DNA from: Prevotellaceae bacterium UBA1075
GTDB lineage: Bacteria; Bacteroidota; Bacteroidia; Bacteroidales; Bacteroidaceae
DNA: 27,439 nt
Direction: 5' to 3'
NCBI GenBank assembly: GCA_002316015.1
Contig: DCCS01000003.1
Span: 38,144 to 65,582 of the forward strand
The notes under the pieces were generated by a model. The model ran no database searches. It was not told where the DNA came from and saw only the letters and a program-made list of their open reading frames with translations. How positions within the stretch are numbered: position 1 is the first letter of the stretch; each line of letters opens with the position of its first letter. Position numbers and translations under genes: made by a program. Below, one piece after another: positions 1 through 8,721 of the stretch.

Positions 1-162
1 GCCAACGCACCGCACTGCATCTGCCAACGCACCGCACACAGGGCGGGACGGGAAGAAAGGCGCGGCCTCCCGTTCATCGGGGAAAAGGGAGCATGGAAGT
101 GAAATTTTCCTATTACCCAAGAAGTTTCGCAATTTCCACAATGACATTCACACGATTCTTCT

Positions 163-170
163 TATCTTTG
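163..170 (+). promoter_or_regulatory. Probable -7 promoter box for the M60 operon
   Basis: TATCTTTG matches the Bacteroidetes -7 consensus TAnnTTTG and lies 35 nt before the M60 peptidase start. No good TTTG -33 box is visible about 20 nt upstream, so the site may need an activator or be weak. It is the only promoter-like signal I see ahead of the four-gene operon. Confidence 0.5.
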
Positions 171-204
171 TCCGTGAAATAATCTATTATCTACGAAGCC
201 AAAC

Positions 205-3200
205 ATGAACAAACTCTGCACATTTCTCTTGACGCTGCTCATGGCACTGTCAAGCACTGCCCATATATGGGCAAGCGACGAGGACTTTTCGGGAAAGATA
301 CTGTCACTGGGCAGCGCCGCCGCCAGCCTGGAGACAGGCAAGTGGTACTATCTGAGCAACCATTCCTCTGGACGCTATGTGACCGAGGGGCGCGGGAACA
401 CGCTCACCCTCTCGGCCACCAGCCCCAACGGCCTCGAGGCCACCAGCAACCTGGGGTACCTGGTGCAGCTGGAAAGTGCTGGCGAGGACGGGAAATATTA
501 TCTGAAGACCGCCCTGGGCAACTACTTCAGCAGCGTGACCGCAAGCAAGAACAATGGCACCGAGGCCACCAAGCAGTCCAAGGGCATCTACACCATCGCC
601 AAGTTCAGCAACACCGCAGGGCACTGGTCGCTGCGCAGCAACGGCATGTACTACCTGCAGGACAACAACGGCACCCTGAAGGGCTCCTCGTCTCCGGGCT
701 CGCTGGGCGGAGACCGCGACTGGTCACTGCGCGAGGCCGTGCTCAAGAACGTGTCCGACCTCACCGGCACTGCCTACATCAAGTACATACTGAACAAGGG
801 CGGGCTGGTGAGGCTGGCCAACCGCCGCCTGCCCAATGCCAACCTGGCACAAATAGGCGACCAGGCACAGGGCACACAGGCACAGGAGAGCGACCTGGCA
901 CAGGTGTGGATACTGGCCAAGAACGGGGACGGCTACAGCCTGCGCAACGCCAGCACCGGCAGTTACCTGGACTCGGAGAGCAACTTCCGCCAGCCCAGCA
1001 GCAGCGCGGTGAAGATATACATCCAGGCCAGCCCCAACAACACGGGCACCTCCAGTTATGTGAACATCTCCACCGAAGCCGACTTTGAGGGCAATGTGTG
1101 CCTCAACCTGAACGGGGACGGAACCACCCTGTACAAGTGGGCGTGCAAGAACGACCAGGGCTCGGACTGGAGCATCACACCCGTGCAGAACTTCAACCTG
1201 GAGGAAGTGGAGGCAGGACTGCTCGCCGGCAGCAAGTACAAGACCCCCGTGGCCGGCAAGTACTACCGCATGCAGAACCTCAACTACAAGAGTTACATGA
1301 ACGAGGGCATCACCTCGCACGGAGTGGGCTGCGAGGGCCTCAACGAGGACAAGCTGGCCCAGTACTGGACGCTGGTGCAGGTGGGCGGCGGATACGCCCT
1401 GCAGAACCTGTGCACCCAGCGCTACCTGACCCGCCAGGGAGGCGCGCTCAGCCGCCAGTACACCACACAGGAGACCATGCCCGGCCAGGGATTCACACTC
1501 AAGCGCACCACCGACGGGACCACCTACACCTATTATGTAATAGACAACGGACAGGTGGGCCTGCACTGCGACCAATCCTCCAACGTGGTGGGATGGAACA
1601 CCACCGGCATCAGCGCCAGCACATGGGGCTTCGAGGAAGTGGAACTCAGCGACGAGTTCATACAGAAGGGGCGCGACGCGCTCAACGCCTACACCAGCCT
1701 GGTGGCCAACATCGACAACTACAACACGGCTCTGGCCGGCCTGTTCCAGGACAAGGCTTGTACCACACTCAAGGAGGACATACAGGCCCTGAGCGACGAA
1801 CAGCTGGAGGCCAACACCGACTACCAGGCACTCACGGCCGACATGCAGGCCATGGTCAAGAAGGTGAAGAACAACACCTGGCAAACCTACTCGCGCGCCA
1901 ACGGCTACAGCCGCGACTTTGAGAAGTTCTTCCGCGTGCGCGACGACTACAAGGCATACAGCCACTACCAGAAGATGGCCTGGAACGAATACACGGGCAT
2001 GAGCAACTCCTTCGGCAAGCTCTCGGGCCCCACCGGCATCGTGGGCAAGACGGGTGACATCATATACATATACGTGGACGAGGAGCCAAGCGCCGACTGC
2101 ACCCTGCAGGCCGAGGTGGTGAAGGACAGCGAGTCGCCCGGCGACCGCCGGACAGGCACGACCACCAACCTGCATGCCGGGCTCAACGCGGTGGTCCTGG
2201 GCGAGCCCAGCACGCTGTACATCTTCTACCAACTGGACGACCCCGAAAAGTTCCTGGCCGACTACCCCGACATGAGAATCCACATCGAGGGCGGTGAAGT
2301 GCAGGGCTACTTCGACCTCACGCGCGGCATGACCAACGAGGACTGGATGCTGCTGCGCGAGAAGCTGCTCGACAAGAGCAACGTGGTGAACCTCAAGGGC
2401 GAGCGCGTCGTGCATGTCATGCGCAACGACCTCGTGCAGAGCGCGCTCGACGGGAGCGGCAACGAGATGGAGGGACTCGTGCGCGTGTGGAGCAAGTTTG
2501 TGGACTGCGAGGAAGACCTCATGGGCTTCGAGGAAGACCTGAAGGGACGCTTCCGCAACATCTGGAACGCCTTCTCGGTGAACCACGGCTACATGTACGC
2601 CACCACCTACGGCACCTACTACAGCGACGGCACGCTGAGCACCGTGCTCAACTACAACACCCTCACCACCAGTGGAGGCTCCATCTGGGGCCCGAGCCAC
2701 GAGATGGGGCACAACCACCAGGCTTGCCTGAATATCGTGGGAGCCACCGAGGTGTCCAACAACCTCTTCTCCAACGTCAATGTGTACCTGCTGGGCATCT
2801 CCACCACACGCGGCACCGCCGTGCATGACACCTTCAACTCCTTTGCCAGGGGAGCGGGATGGTTTGACATGAGCATATGGGAGCAGACACGCATGTACTA
2901 CCAGCTGTATCTCTACTACCACGCCCAGGGGCACAACCCGAACTTCTACCCCACCCTGTTCAAGCTCCTGCGCCAGGACCCCATCCGCAAGCGCAGCGGA
3001 GACTATGACGCCTCGCTGGTGGACGGCGACGGCAACACCGTGGGCGGCTACAAGTCCTACGGCAAGCAGGACTACCTGCACATGGCCATGAAGATGTGTG
3101 ACGCGGCCCAGCAGGACCTGAGCGAGTTCTTTGAGGTCAACGGCATGTTTGTGCCCGTGGACAACAGATACGTGGGCGACTATGGCAACTACTGGGTGAC

Positions 3201-4380
3201 GACCACAAAGAAGGACATCGACGAGGTGAAGGCCTACATGCACCGCTATCCCAAGGGGCCGAACATCTGCTTCATAGACGACCGCGTCAAGCAGTCGCCC
3301 GTGCTGAAGGACAGCCCGCTCGAAGGCCGCTCGTCCAGCGAGTACCGCGTGGATTACGAGAACACCGAGGACCGCCGCATCGGCTATGCCGACGTGGGCC
3401 AGTACAGCGACTTCGTGGACGGCTACACCACCAATGGCTACTACTATACCACCACCTACAGCCAGGGAGTGACCACTTACGCCATATCGGGCAAGGGAGC
3501 CGTGGGCTTCAAGGTGTATGACTCGGAAGGCAACCTGGTGTTCCTCTCCAACAAGACCCGCTTCTCTATCCCCGCCGACATCGCGGCCAGGCTGGGCGAC
3601 AATTTCCGCATCATGGCGGCCGAGGGCAATGGCTACGACGTGCTCGTCCCCTTTGGCCCGGCCATGTACCGTGGCGAGATGACCGCCTATTACGAGGGAA
3701 GCGACACCCCGCACACCCTCTACTATTATGGCACAGGCGCAGCCGGCAAGAGCAGCATCAGCGACCTGCCCGACAACTCCATCGCCTACATCAAGGCCGG
3801 GCAGAGCGGCAAGAAGCAGCCCACAGCCAGCCTGCTGGCACAGGCTGGCGTGGTGGACGGCAACCTGCACGCCCAGTCCCTGGCCATCGATGGCGACAAG
3901 CCCCTCTACATCCCCACGGCCTTCACCGCCGACAGCATATCGTTCACCAAGAGCGGCAGCGGGAAGCAGGCACTCCGCCTGCCCTTTAACCTGTGGGAAG
4001 GTTACCTGGGTGTGATTGAGGGAAACAGCCTCAGCACCCTGGTGGAGACCGCCAAGGCAGGCATGCCCGTGGTGGTGGAGGGCAAGGTGAGCCTCGCCAA
4101 GCGGAACGCCGAGGTGCAGGCCGGCACCTACGCGGCCAGCACGGGCGGTTATGTGCTCAACACCGAGGGCACCGAGGTGGTGGCCTCCGAGGGCGAGAAC
4201 AGCCCCTTCACTTATGTGTGGGACCACGCCTTTGTAATCGACGCAACTGCCGTCAACGGCATTCTGGAGAACGGCAAGCAAGGCCAGACAACCATCTATG
4301 ACCTTCAAGGCCGGCACCTGACACGCGTCAGCCAGCCCGGCATCTACATCGTCAACGGCCGGAAAGCCCTTGTTAGATAA
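205..4380 (+). CDS. Secreted M60-family (mucinase-like) metallopeptidase with beta-trefoil-like N-terminus
   Basis: This is a secreted zinc metallopeptidase of the M60 / enhancin-like (PF13402) group, whose known members cleave mucin-like O-glycoproteins. A signal peptide covers about residues 1-23. Residues about 40-480 hold repeated segments (GKWYYLSN, QVWILAKNGDGYSLRNA, GKYYRMQN, YWTLVQVGGGYALQNL) that look like ricin-type beta-trefoil modules, probably glycan-binding. The catalytic motif HEMGH is at residues 832-836 with a downstream glutamate at 849, fitting HExxH-x(8,28)-E. The C-terminus (IYDLQGRHL, GIYIVNGRKALVR) resembles the C-terminal sorting/anchoring tails common in Prevotella-like secreted proteins. 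It is the first gene of an operon and its stop overlaps the next start (TAATG). The M60 assignment is firm; the trefoil reading and the mucin substrate are inference. Confidence 0.88.
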   Translation: MNKLCTFLLTLLMALSSTAHIWASDEDFSGKILSLGSAAASLETGKWYYLSNHSSGRYVTEGRGNTLTLSATSPNGLEATSNLGYLVQLESAGEDGKYYLKTALGNYFSSVTASKNNGTEATKQSKGIYTIAKFSNTAGHWSLRSNGMYYLQDNNGTLKGSSSPGSLGGDRDWSLREAVLKNVSDLTGTAYIKYILNKGGLVRLANRRLPNANLAQIGDQAQGTQAQESDLAQVWILAKNGDGYSLRNASTGSYLDSESNFRQPSSSAVKIYIQASPNNTGTSSYVNISTEADFEGNVCLNLNGDGTTLYKWACKNDQGSDWSITPVQNFNLEEVEAGLLAGSKYKTPVAGKYYRMQNLNYKSYMNEGITSHGVGCEGLNEDKLAQYWTLVQVGGGYALQNLCTQRYLTRQGGALSRQYTTQETMPGQGFTLKRTTDGTTYTYYVIDNGQVGLHCDQSSNVVGWNTTGISASTWGFEEVELSDEFIQKGRDALNAYTSLVANIDNYNTALAGLFQDKACTTLKEDIQALSDEQLEANTDYQALTADMQAMVKKVKNNTWQTYSRANGYSRDFEKFFRVRDDYKAYSHYQKMAWNEYTGMSNSFGKLSGPTGIVGKTGDIIYIYVDEEPSADCTLQAEVVKDSESPGDRRTGTTTNLHAGLNAVVLGEPSTLYIFYQLDDPEKFLADYPDMRIHIEGGEVQGYFDLTRGMTNEDWMLLREKLLDKSNVVNLKGERVVHVMRNDLVQSALDGSGNEMEGLVRVWSKFVDCEEDLMGFEEDLKGRFRNIWNAFSVNHGYMYATTYGTYYSDGTLSTVLNYNTLTTSGGSIWGPSHEMGHNHQACLNIVGATEVSNNLFSNVNVYLLGISTTRGTAVHDTFNSFARGAGWFDMSIWEQTRMYYQLYLYYHAQGHNPNFYPTLFKLLRQDPIRKRSGDYDASLVDGDGNTVGGYKSYGKQDYLHMAMKMCDAAQQDLSEFFEVNGMFVPVDNRYVGDYGNYWVTTTKKDIDEVKAYMHRYPKGPNICFIDDRVKQSPVLKDSPLEGRSSSEYRVDYENTEDRRIGYADVGQYSDFVDGYTTNGYYYTTTYSQGVTTYAISGKGAVGFKVYDSEGNLVFLSNKTRFSIPADIAARLGDNFRIMAAEGNGYDVLVPFGPAMYRGEMTAYYEGSDTPHTLYYYGTGAAGKSSISDLPDNSIAYIKAGQSGKKQPTASLLAQAGVVDGNLHAQSLAIDGDKPLYIPTAFTADSISFTKSGSGKQALRLPFNLWEGYLGVIEGNSLSTLVETAKAGMPVVVEGKVSLAKRNAEVQAGTYAASTGGYVLNTEGTEVVASEGENSPFTYVWDHAFVIDATAVNGILENGKQGQTTIYDLQGRHLTRVSQPGIYIVNGRKALVR

Positions 4381-5993
4381 TGAGACGGAAGACCTACCAA
4401 ACCAAAAGCGCGGAGCACCGGGGCACGCGTCCGTCAAACAAGCCCGCCGCTGCCCCGCACAAGCGCAAGAGGACATTCCCGCCCGCATTGCCTCTCTTCG
4501 TGGTGGCGATATGGGCTTGGGGTGCATTCTACTATGGAAGCGTGCTTCATGTGAGCCGCGAATACAGTTTCTGGGCCAGCGACACCGGGCTCATGCAATA
4601 CGTGCTCTGCCAAAAACTCGGCATGCTCAGGTATGTGGGGCGGATGCTGCTGCAGCTCTACCAATACCCATGGCTGGGCAGCCTCGCGCTGTCGCTGATG
4701 CTGGGCGCCATCACCTGGCTCACCGGCTACTGCATGCGGCTCACCCCCAGGTGGAGACCCGTGCAGTACATCCCCGCGCTTGCCTTCCTGGCAGCCGTTA
4801 CCCACCAGGGGCTCGACATATTCTTTGAGGCCGAGACGGGCTACATCATGGGCATCCCGTTCGTGGCTCTGCTGGCACTGGCCATATGGGCGGCGATGAC
4901 ACGCGGCCTTTGCCGCAAGCCCATGCCCGCCCCGCTTCGTCGGCCCCAGGGCGAGAGTCCCGGGCAAAACCTCGCACAGCTGGCTTTCGCGCTGCTGGCC
5001 ATTGCGGCCATCATGGGATATGGCCAGTGGAAGCGTCCCTATGTGCGTGTCATCTGCCAGGAAATGTCCATGCAGTACAAGCAGGACTGGGCCGGTATCG
5101 GGCGCGTGGCCCGCGCCCATGCCATCCAGAGCAACCGCCCCATGGCAGCCTACTACGCCATGGCACTGGTCCACACAGGGCAGATAGCCGAGCGCATGTA
5201 CGACATCCGCCTTGACTATGACTCCCTGTACCTGCACGGATACGGCGGGCAAACCAACAACGGGGTTCCCCTGTATGAGCCCGAAGGAAACTTCCACGCG
5301 GGGTTCATCGAGCCATGCATGCGCTCGTGCATGGAGCAGATGGTGATGACCGGCCCCACCCCACGCCTGCTCAAACTGCTGGTGAAATGCTCGCTGATGC
5401 GCGGCGAGTGGATGCTTGCCCGCAAGTACCTGCGCATCCTGCAGAGCGTTCCCTTCGAGGCCGCTTTCGTCAAGAAGTACGAGGCCATGCTGGACGCGCC
5501 CGGGAAAGTCAACGCCGACAGCGAGATGGCTCGCCTGCGACTCACCGAGCCCATACACGATTGCTTCGAGAACCAGTTCCAGACCCCCTTCTTCATGGGC
5601 TACAACCTCAACCTGGTGGAGGCGCGCGGCATGGAGGCTCTCACCCACAGCCTGTGCGTATGCCTCTACACCAAGTTGATGCCCCCCTTCTTGAGCCGCG
5701 TGCAGTTCATCAAGGGAAGTACACCCCCCGAGATTATCGCCGACGGATTGCTGCTGGCCGAGATGAAGCACCCCGGAGCCTCACAGGGATACGGAAACCT
5801 GGACATGCGCATGGCACGCCTGCAGAACTTCATACAGGCCACACAGCCCTACATGAAAGACCGCGCGGGCAATGCCTACAAACTCTTTGAGAGATACAAG
5901 GGCTACTACCCCTACTATTATTTCTTCGGCAACCTGAAGGCCACAAAGAAGGGCTACACGGGCGAGCCCAAAGCAAGTGCCGGCGTAAACTGA
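4380..5993 (+). CDS. Polytopic inner-membrane protein with helical C-terminal domain (DUF6057-like)
   Basis: An unnamed membrane protein of 537 aa. The first 40 residues are basic and cytoplasmic-looking. Hydrophobic helices follow at about 38-58 (LPLFVVAIWAWGAFYYG), 85-120, 128-150, 160-180 and 200-220. From about residue 225 to the end the protein is soluble and rich in amphipathic helices, resembling TPR-like repeats (MAAYYAMALVHTGQIAERMYD, MRGEWMLARKYLRILQSVP). I recall this architecture as DUF6057 in Bacteroidales, but that name is from memory. The ATG shares its A with the TAA stop of the M60 gene, so translation is probably coupled, and the next gene starts only 6 nt downstream. Function is unknown; context ties it to the M60 peptidase and the haem-motif propeller lipoprotein. 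Confidence 0.75.
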   Translation: MRRKTYQTKSAEHRGTRPSNKPAAAPHKRKRTFPPALPLFVVAIWAWGAFYYGSVLHVSREYSFWASDTGLMQYVLCQKLGMLRYVGRMLLQLYQYPWLGSLALSLMLGAITWLTGYCMRLTPRWRPVQYIPALAFLAAVTHQGLDIFFEAETGYIMGIPFVALLALAIWAAMTRGLCRKPMPAPLRRPQGESPGQNLAQLAFALLAIAAIMGYGQWKRPYVRVICQEMSMQYKQDWAGIGRVARAHAIQSNRPMAAYYAMALVHTGQIAERMYDIRLDYDSLYLHGYGGQTNNGVPLYEPEGNFHAGFIEPCMRSCMEQMVMTGPTPRLLKLLVKCSLMRGEWMLARKYLRILQSVPFEAAFVKKYEAMLDAPGKVNADSEMARLRLTEPIHDCFENQFQTPFFMGYNLNLVEARGMEALTHSLCVCLYTKLMPPFLSRVQFIKGSTPPEIIADGLLLAEMKHPGASQGYGNLDMRMARLQNFIQATQPYMKDRAGNAYKLFERYKGYYPYYYFFGNLKATKKGYTGEPKASAGVN

Positions 5994-5999
5994 CTTGAT

Positions 6000-7568
6000 A
6001 TGGAAAGAAAGAGCACACACCGCATAACCCTCACATGCCTGCTGCTCATGCTCGCACTGGCCACAGCATGCGGGCACAAGGCCGAAGTGCCCGACCAGGC
6101 GACAGCCGTGGAGACACAGGCCAGCATGTTTCCCGACTACAGGGACATCGTCATCCCACCCAACATCGCGCCCCTGAACTTCCAGGTAAGGGACTCTGGA
6201 GCCACTGCTGCCGTGGCACTGCTACAGGGAGACAACGGACAGGAGGTGCTGGCACAGGCCGACAGAAGCATGACCGTGCGCATCGACACCAGCGCCTGGA
6301 GAGGGCTGCTGACGACCTGCAAGGGCAAGGACATACGCGTGACCGTGTACGTGCAGACACCCGCCGGATGGGTTAAGCACAGGCCGCACACGCTCACCGT
6401 GGCAAATGAGGACATCGACCCTTATCTGAGTTACCGCCTCATCGAACCAGGATATGAGCTTTACCGGCAACTGGGCATTTATCAGCGTAACCTGACCAAC
6501 TGGGACGAGCGTGCCGTCTATGAGAACAACCGCACCTATGAGGAGGAGGAAAACCACTGTATCAACTGCCACAACTACCGCAACCAAAGCGCGCAGGACA
6601 TGCTCTTCCATGTGCGTGCCCACCACGGGGGAACCATCATTGTGCAGAACGGCAAGGCACACAAGGTACAGGTGAAGGACAGCACCATCCTCTCCAGTGC
6701 CGTATATCCCGCATGGCACCCCACGCAAGACCTGGTAGCCTTCTCCACCAACAAGACCGGCCAAATCTTCCATGCCTACCACGCCGAGAAACTGGAGGTG
6801 ATGGACGAGGCCAGCGACATGCTGCTCTATGACGTGAGCCGCAACGAGGTGAGCCATGTGTTCCGCAGCCGCGACGAACTGGAGACGTTCCCCGCATGGG
6901 CACCATCGGGCGACCGCCTCTACTACTGCAGCGCACAGGTGGGGCATCTCATCCCGTCCGAGACACCCGACAGCATGCGCGGGTTGAAACTGATGCAATG
7001 CTATGACAGCATCTACTATGACCTCAAGTCCGTCCCCTTCAACCCCGGGACACGCACCTTCGGCGAGCCGCGCACCGAGGTTCACGCAGCCATACACAGG
7101 CACAGCATCACCCTGCCACGTATAAGCCCCGATGGGCGGTATGTGCTCTACACACAGGGCGACTACGGGCAGTTCCACATCTGGCACAAGTCAAGCGACC
7201 TGTGGGTCAAGAATCTGCAGACCGACTCATGCTACAACTTGCGCGAGGCCAACAGCCCCGATACCGACAGCTTCCACAGCTGGAGCAGCAACGGGCGCTG
7301 GATAGCCTTCAGCAGCCGCAGGATTGACGGCAACTACACCCGCGTGTTCATCGCCTATTTCGACCGCCAGGGGCATGCACACAAGGCTTTCCTCATCCCG
7401 CAGGAAAATCCCGAACACAACACGCTGCTGCTCAAAAGTTACAATGTGCCCGAACTGACCCGTGACGCAGTAACCATCAGCCAGGCCGACCTGGGCCGTT
7501 GTGTGCGTGGGCAAGACGGCGAGAGAGCCAGATACAGGAAGCACCTGGCACCAGCCCCAGCCAAATGA
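6000..7568 (+). CDS. Lipoprotein with CXXCH haem-c motif and PD40/TolB-type beta-propeller
   Basis: A 522-aa envelope lipoprotein. The signal peptide ends in lipobox ALATAC with the lipidated cysteine at residue 24. A single CINCH at residues 187-191 matches the cytochrome c haem-attachment motif CXXCH. The flanking and downstream region contains PD40/WD40-like propeller blades: YPAWHPTQDLVAFSTN, FPAWAPSGDRLYYCS, LPRISPDGRYVLYTQ and HSWSSNGRWIAFSSRR. Such TolB-like proteins occur in Bacteroidales and are often annotated as cytochrome c or TolB-like. It begins 6 nt after the membrane protein gene and 52 nt precede nagB, so it is in the operon. Whether haem is really bound is unproven; the cysteines might instead bind metal or form a disulfide. 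No substrate can be assigned. Confidence 0.8.
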   Translation: MERKSTHRITLTCLLLMLALATACGHKAEVPDQATAVETQASMFPDYRDIVIPPNIAPLNFQVRDSGATAAVALLQGDNGQEVLAQADRSMTVRIDTSAWRGLLTTCKGKDIRVTVYVQTPAGWVKHRPHTLTVANEDIDPYLSYRLIEPGYELYRQLGIYQRNLTNWDERAVYENNRTYEEEENHCINCHNYRNQSAQDMLFHVRAHHGGTIIVQNGKAHKVQVKDSTILSSAVYPAWHPTQDLVAFSTNKTGQIFHAYHAEKLEVMDEASDMLLYDVSRNEVSHVFRSRDELETFPAWAPSGDRLYYCSAQVGHLIPSETPDSMRGLKLMQCYDSIYYDLKSVPFNPGTRTFGEPRTEVHAAIHRHSITLPRISPDGRYVLYTQGDYGQFHIWHKSSDLWVKNLQTDSCYNLREANSPDTDSFHSWSSNGRWIAFSSRRIDGNYTRVFIAYFDRQGHAHKAFLIPQENPEHNTLLLKSYNVPELTRDAVTISQADLGRCVRGQDGERARYRKHLAPAPAK

Positions 7569-7620
7569 AAGGCGGGATACAGAAACGAATCAAACCCAAC
7601 TCACGAAACAGACAAAGAAT

Positions 7621-8412
7621 ATGAGAGTCATCATCGAACCAGACTACCAGCAACTCAGCCGCTGGGCCGCAGAGTATGTGGCAGCCAAGATCAACGCGGC
7701 ACAGCCCACCGGGGAGAACCCCTTCAAACTGGGATGCCCCACAGGCTCGTCACCCCTGGGTCTCTACAGACATCTGGCAGAACTCTGCCAGGCAGGCAAG
7801 GTAAGTTTCCGCAACGTGGTCACATTCAACATGGACGAATATGTGGGACTGCCCGAAGAGCACCCCGAAAGCTATCACAGCTTCATGTGGAACAACTTCT
7901 TCAACCATATCGACATCAAGAGGGAGAACGTGCACATCCTCAACGGGAACGCCGCCGACCTGCAGGCCGAGTGCGCGGCCTACGAGCAGGCCATCCAGGA
8001 GGCTGGCGGCATCGACCTCTTCATGGGCGGCATAGGCCCCGACGGGCACATTGCCTTCAACGAGCCTTTCAGCTCGCTGCAGAGCCGCACCCGCGTGAAG
8101 AGCCTCACCACCGACACCATCATCGCCAACAGCCGCTTCTTCGGCGGTGACGTGAGCCAGGTTCCCCGCACAGCACTCACCGTGGGCGTGGGCACCGTGA
8201 TGGACGCGCGCGAAGTGCTCATCGTGTGCAACGGACATGGCAAGGCACGCGCCCTGCACCATGCCATTGAGGCCCCCGTGTCACAGGAGTGGACCATCAG
8301 CGCACTCCAGATGCACCCTCACGCCATTATCGTGTGCGACGAGGCCGCCACCGACGAGCTGAAGCACGGCACATACAAGTACTTCAAGGATATCGAGAAG
8401 GACAACCTCTGA
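7621..8412 (+). CDS. nagB: Glucosamine-6-phosphate deaminase
   Basis: Converts glucosamine-6-phosphate to fructose-6-phosphate and ammonia in the cytoplasm, the entry of GlcNAc/GlcN into glycolysis. The product is 263 aa, close to the 266 aa of the E. coli enzyme. Catalytic residues align exactly by number: D72 in FNMDEYVG, and D141, H143 and E148 in GPDGHIAFNEP. The phosphate-binding loop PTGSSPLGLY is at 40-49. I chose the ATG at 7621 because the family starts with MRVII; an in-frame GTG at 7501 would add 40 unrelated residues that overlap the upstream gene. No promoter is visible in the 52-nt gap, so it is probably co-transcribed with the mucinase operon. That suits use of amino sugars released from glycoproteins. 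Confidence 0.97.
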   Translation: MRVIIEPDYQQLSRWAAEYVAAKINAAQPTGENPFKLGCPTGSSPLGLYRHLAELCQAGKVSFRNVVTFNMDEYVGLPEEHPESYHSFMWNNFFNHIDIKRENVHILNGNAADLQAECAAYEQAIQEAGGIDLFMGGIGPDGHIAFNEPFSSLQSRTRVKSLTTDTIIANSRFFGGDVSQVPRTALTVGVGTVMDAREVLIVCNGHGKARALHHAIEAPVSQEWTISALQMHPHAIIVCDEAATDELKHGTYKYFKDIEKDNL

Positions 8413-8435
8413 CCAGGAAAGTCCACCCGCACCAC

Positions 8436-8481
8436 AGCCCCGCACCCTTCCGCAAGGAATCGTGCGGGCTGCCTCGTTTTT
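8436..8481 (+). terminator. Intrinsic terminator after nagB
   Basis: CCCGCAC (8439-8445) pairs perfectly with GTGCGGG (8462-8468), and an inner TTCC/GGAA stem closes over a GCA loop. A short spacer is followed by a run of five T (8477-8481). It ends the four-gene operon just before the tRNA promoter. Confidence 0.8.
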
Positions 8482-8492
8482 CAGTCATCCCG

Positions 8493-8524
8493 TTTGGACA
8501 ACTGGAGGAATTTCGTTACCTTTG
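8493..8524 (+). promoter_or_regulatory. Bacteroidetes-type promoter of tRNA-Leu
   Basis: TTTG at 8493-8496 and TACCTTTG at 8517-8524 are separated by 20 nt, an ideal fit to the sigma-ABfr consensus. The tRNA begins 13 nt downstream of the -7 box. Confidence 0.85.
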
Positions 8525-8536
8525 CATTACCAGCAT

Positions 8537-8621
8537 GCGCTTGTGGTGGAATTGGTAGACACGCCAGACTTAGGATCTGGTGCCTTCGGGCGTGTAAGTT
8601 CGAGTCTTATCAGGCGTACCA
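8537..8621 (+). tRNA. tRNA-Leu (anticodon UAG)
   Basis: The acceptor arm GCGCTTG pairs with CAGGCGT (two G:U pairs). The D arm is TGGTGGAATTGGTAGACAC, typical of leucine tRNAs. The anticodon stem CCAGA/TCTGG encloses loop CTTAGGA with anticodon TAG. A long variable arm (TGCCTTCGGGCGT) marks a class II tRNA, and GTTCGAGTC is the T loop. Discriminator A at 8618 is followed by an encoded CCA. It lies between the nagB terminator and the GH127 gene. Confidence 0.96.
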
Positions 8622-8721
8622 TATCGCTGGGGGGCCGCATGGCTGATGGTTTCCCGTTCTGGCAAACAGCCATTCGCGGCACACATACATCACATACTGA
8701 AACTACATCAAGACAATCCAC

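Noticed and set aside
1..37. Possible CRISPR or tandem array from two GCCAACGCACCGCAC copies
   Set aside because: Only two short copies 22 bp apart with no spacer structure; the first 160 bases otherwise show no gene or motif.
724..4527. A 1267-aa open frame antisense to the M60 gene
   Set aside because: It is a GC-rich codon shadow: composition is dominated by Val, Ala, His and Leu, it has no recognisable domain, and the sense strand has a signal peptide, HExxH and operon context.
4434..5771. A 445-aa minus-strand frame over the DUF6057-like gene
   Set aside because: The plus-strand gene is translationally coupled in an operon and has regular membrane helices; the minus frame has neither.
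7501..7620. GTG-initiated extension of nagB
   Set aside because: The added 40 residues overlap the upstream gene and do not match the NagB N-terminus; catalytic numbering fits the ATG at 7621.
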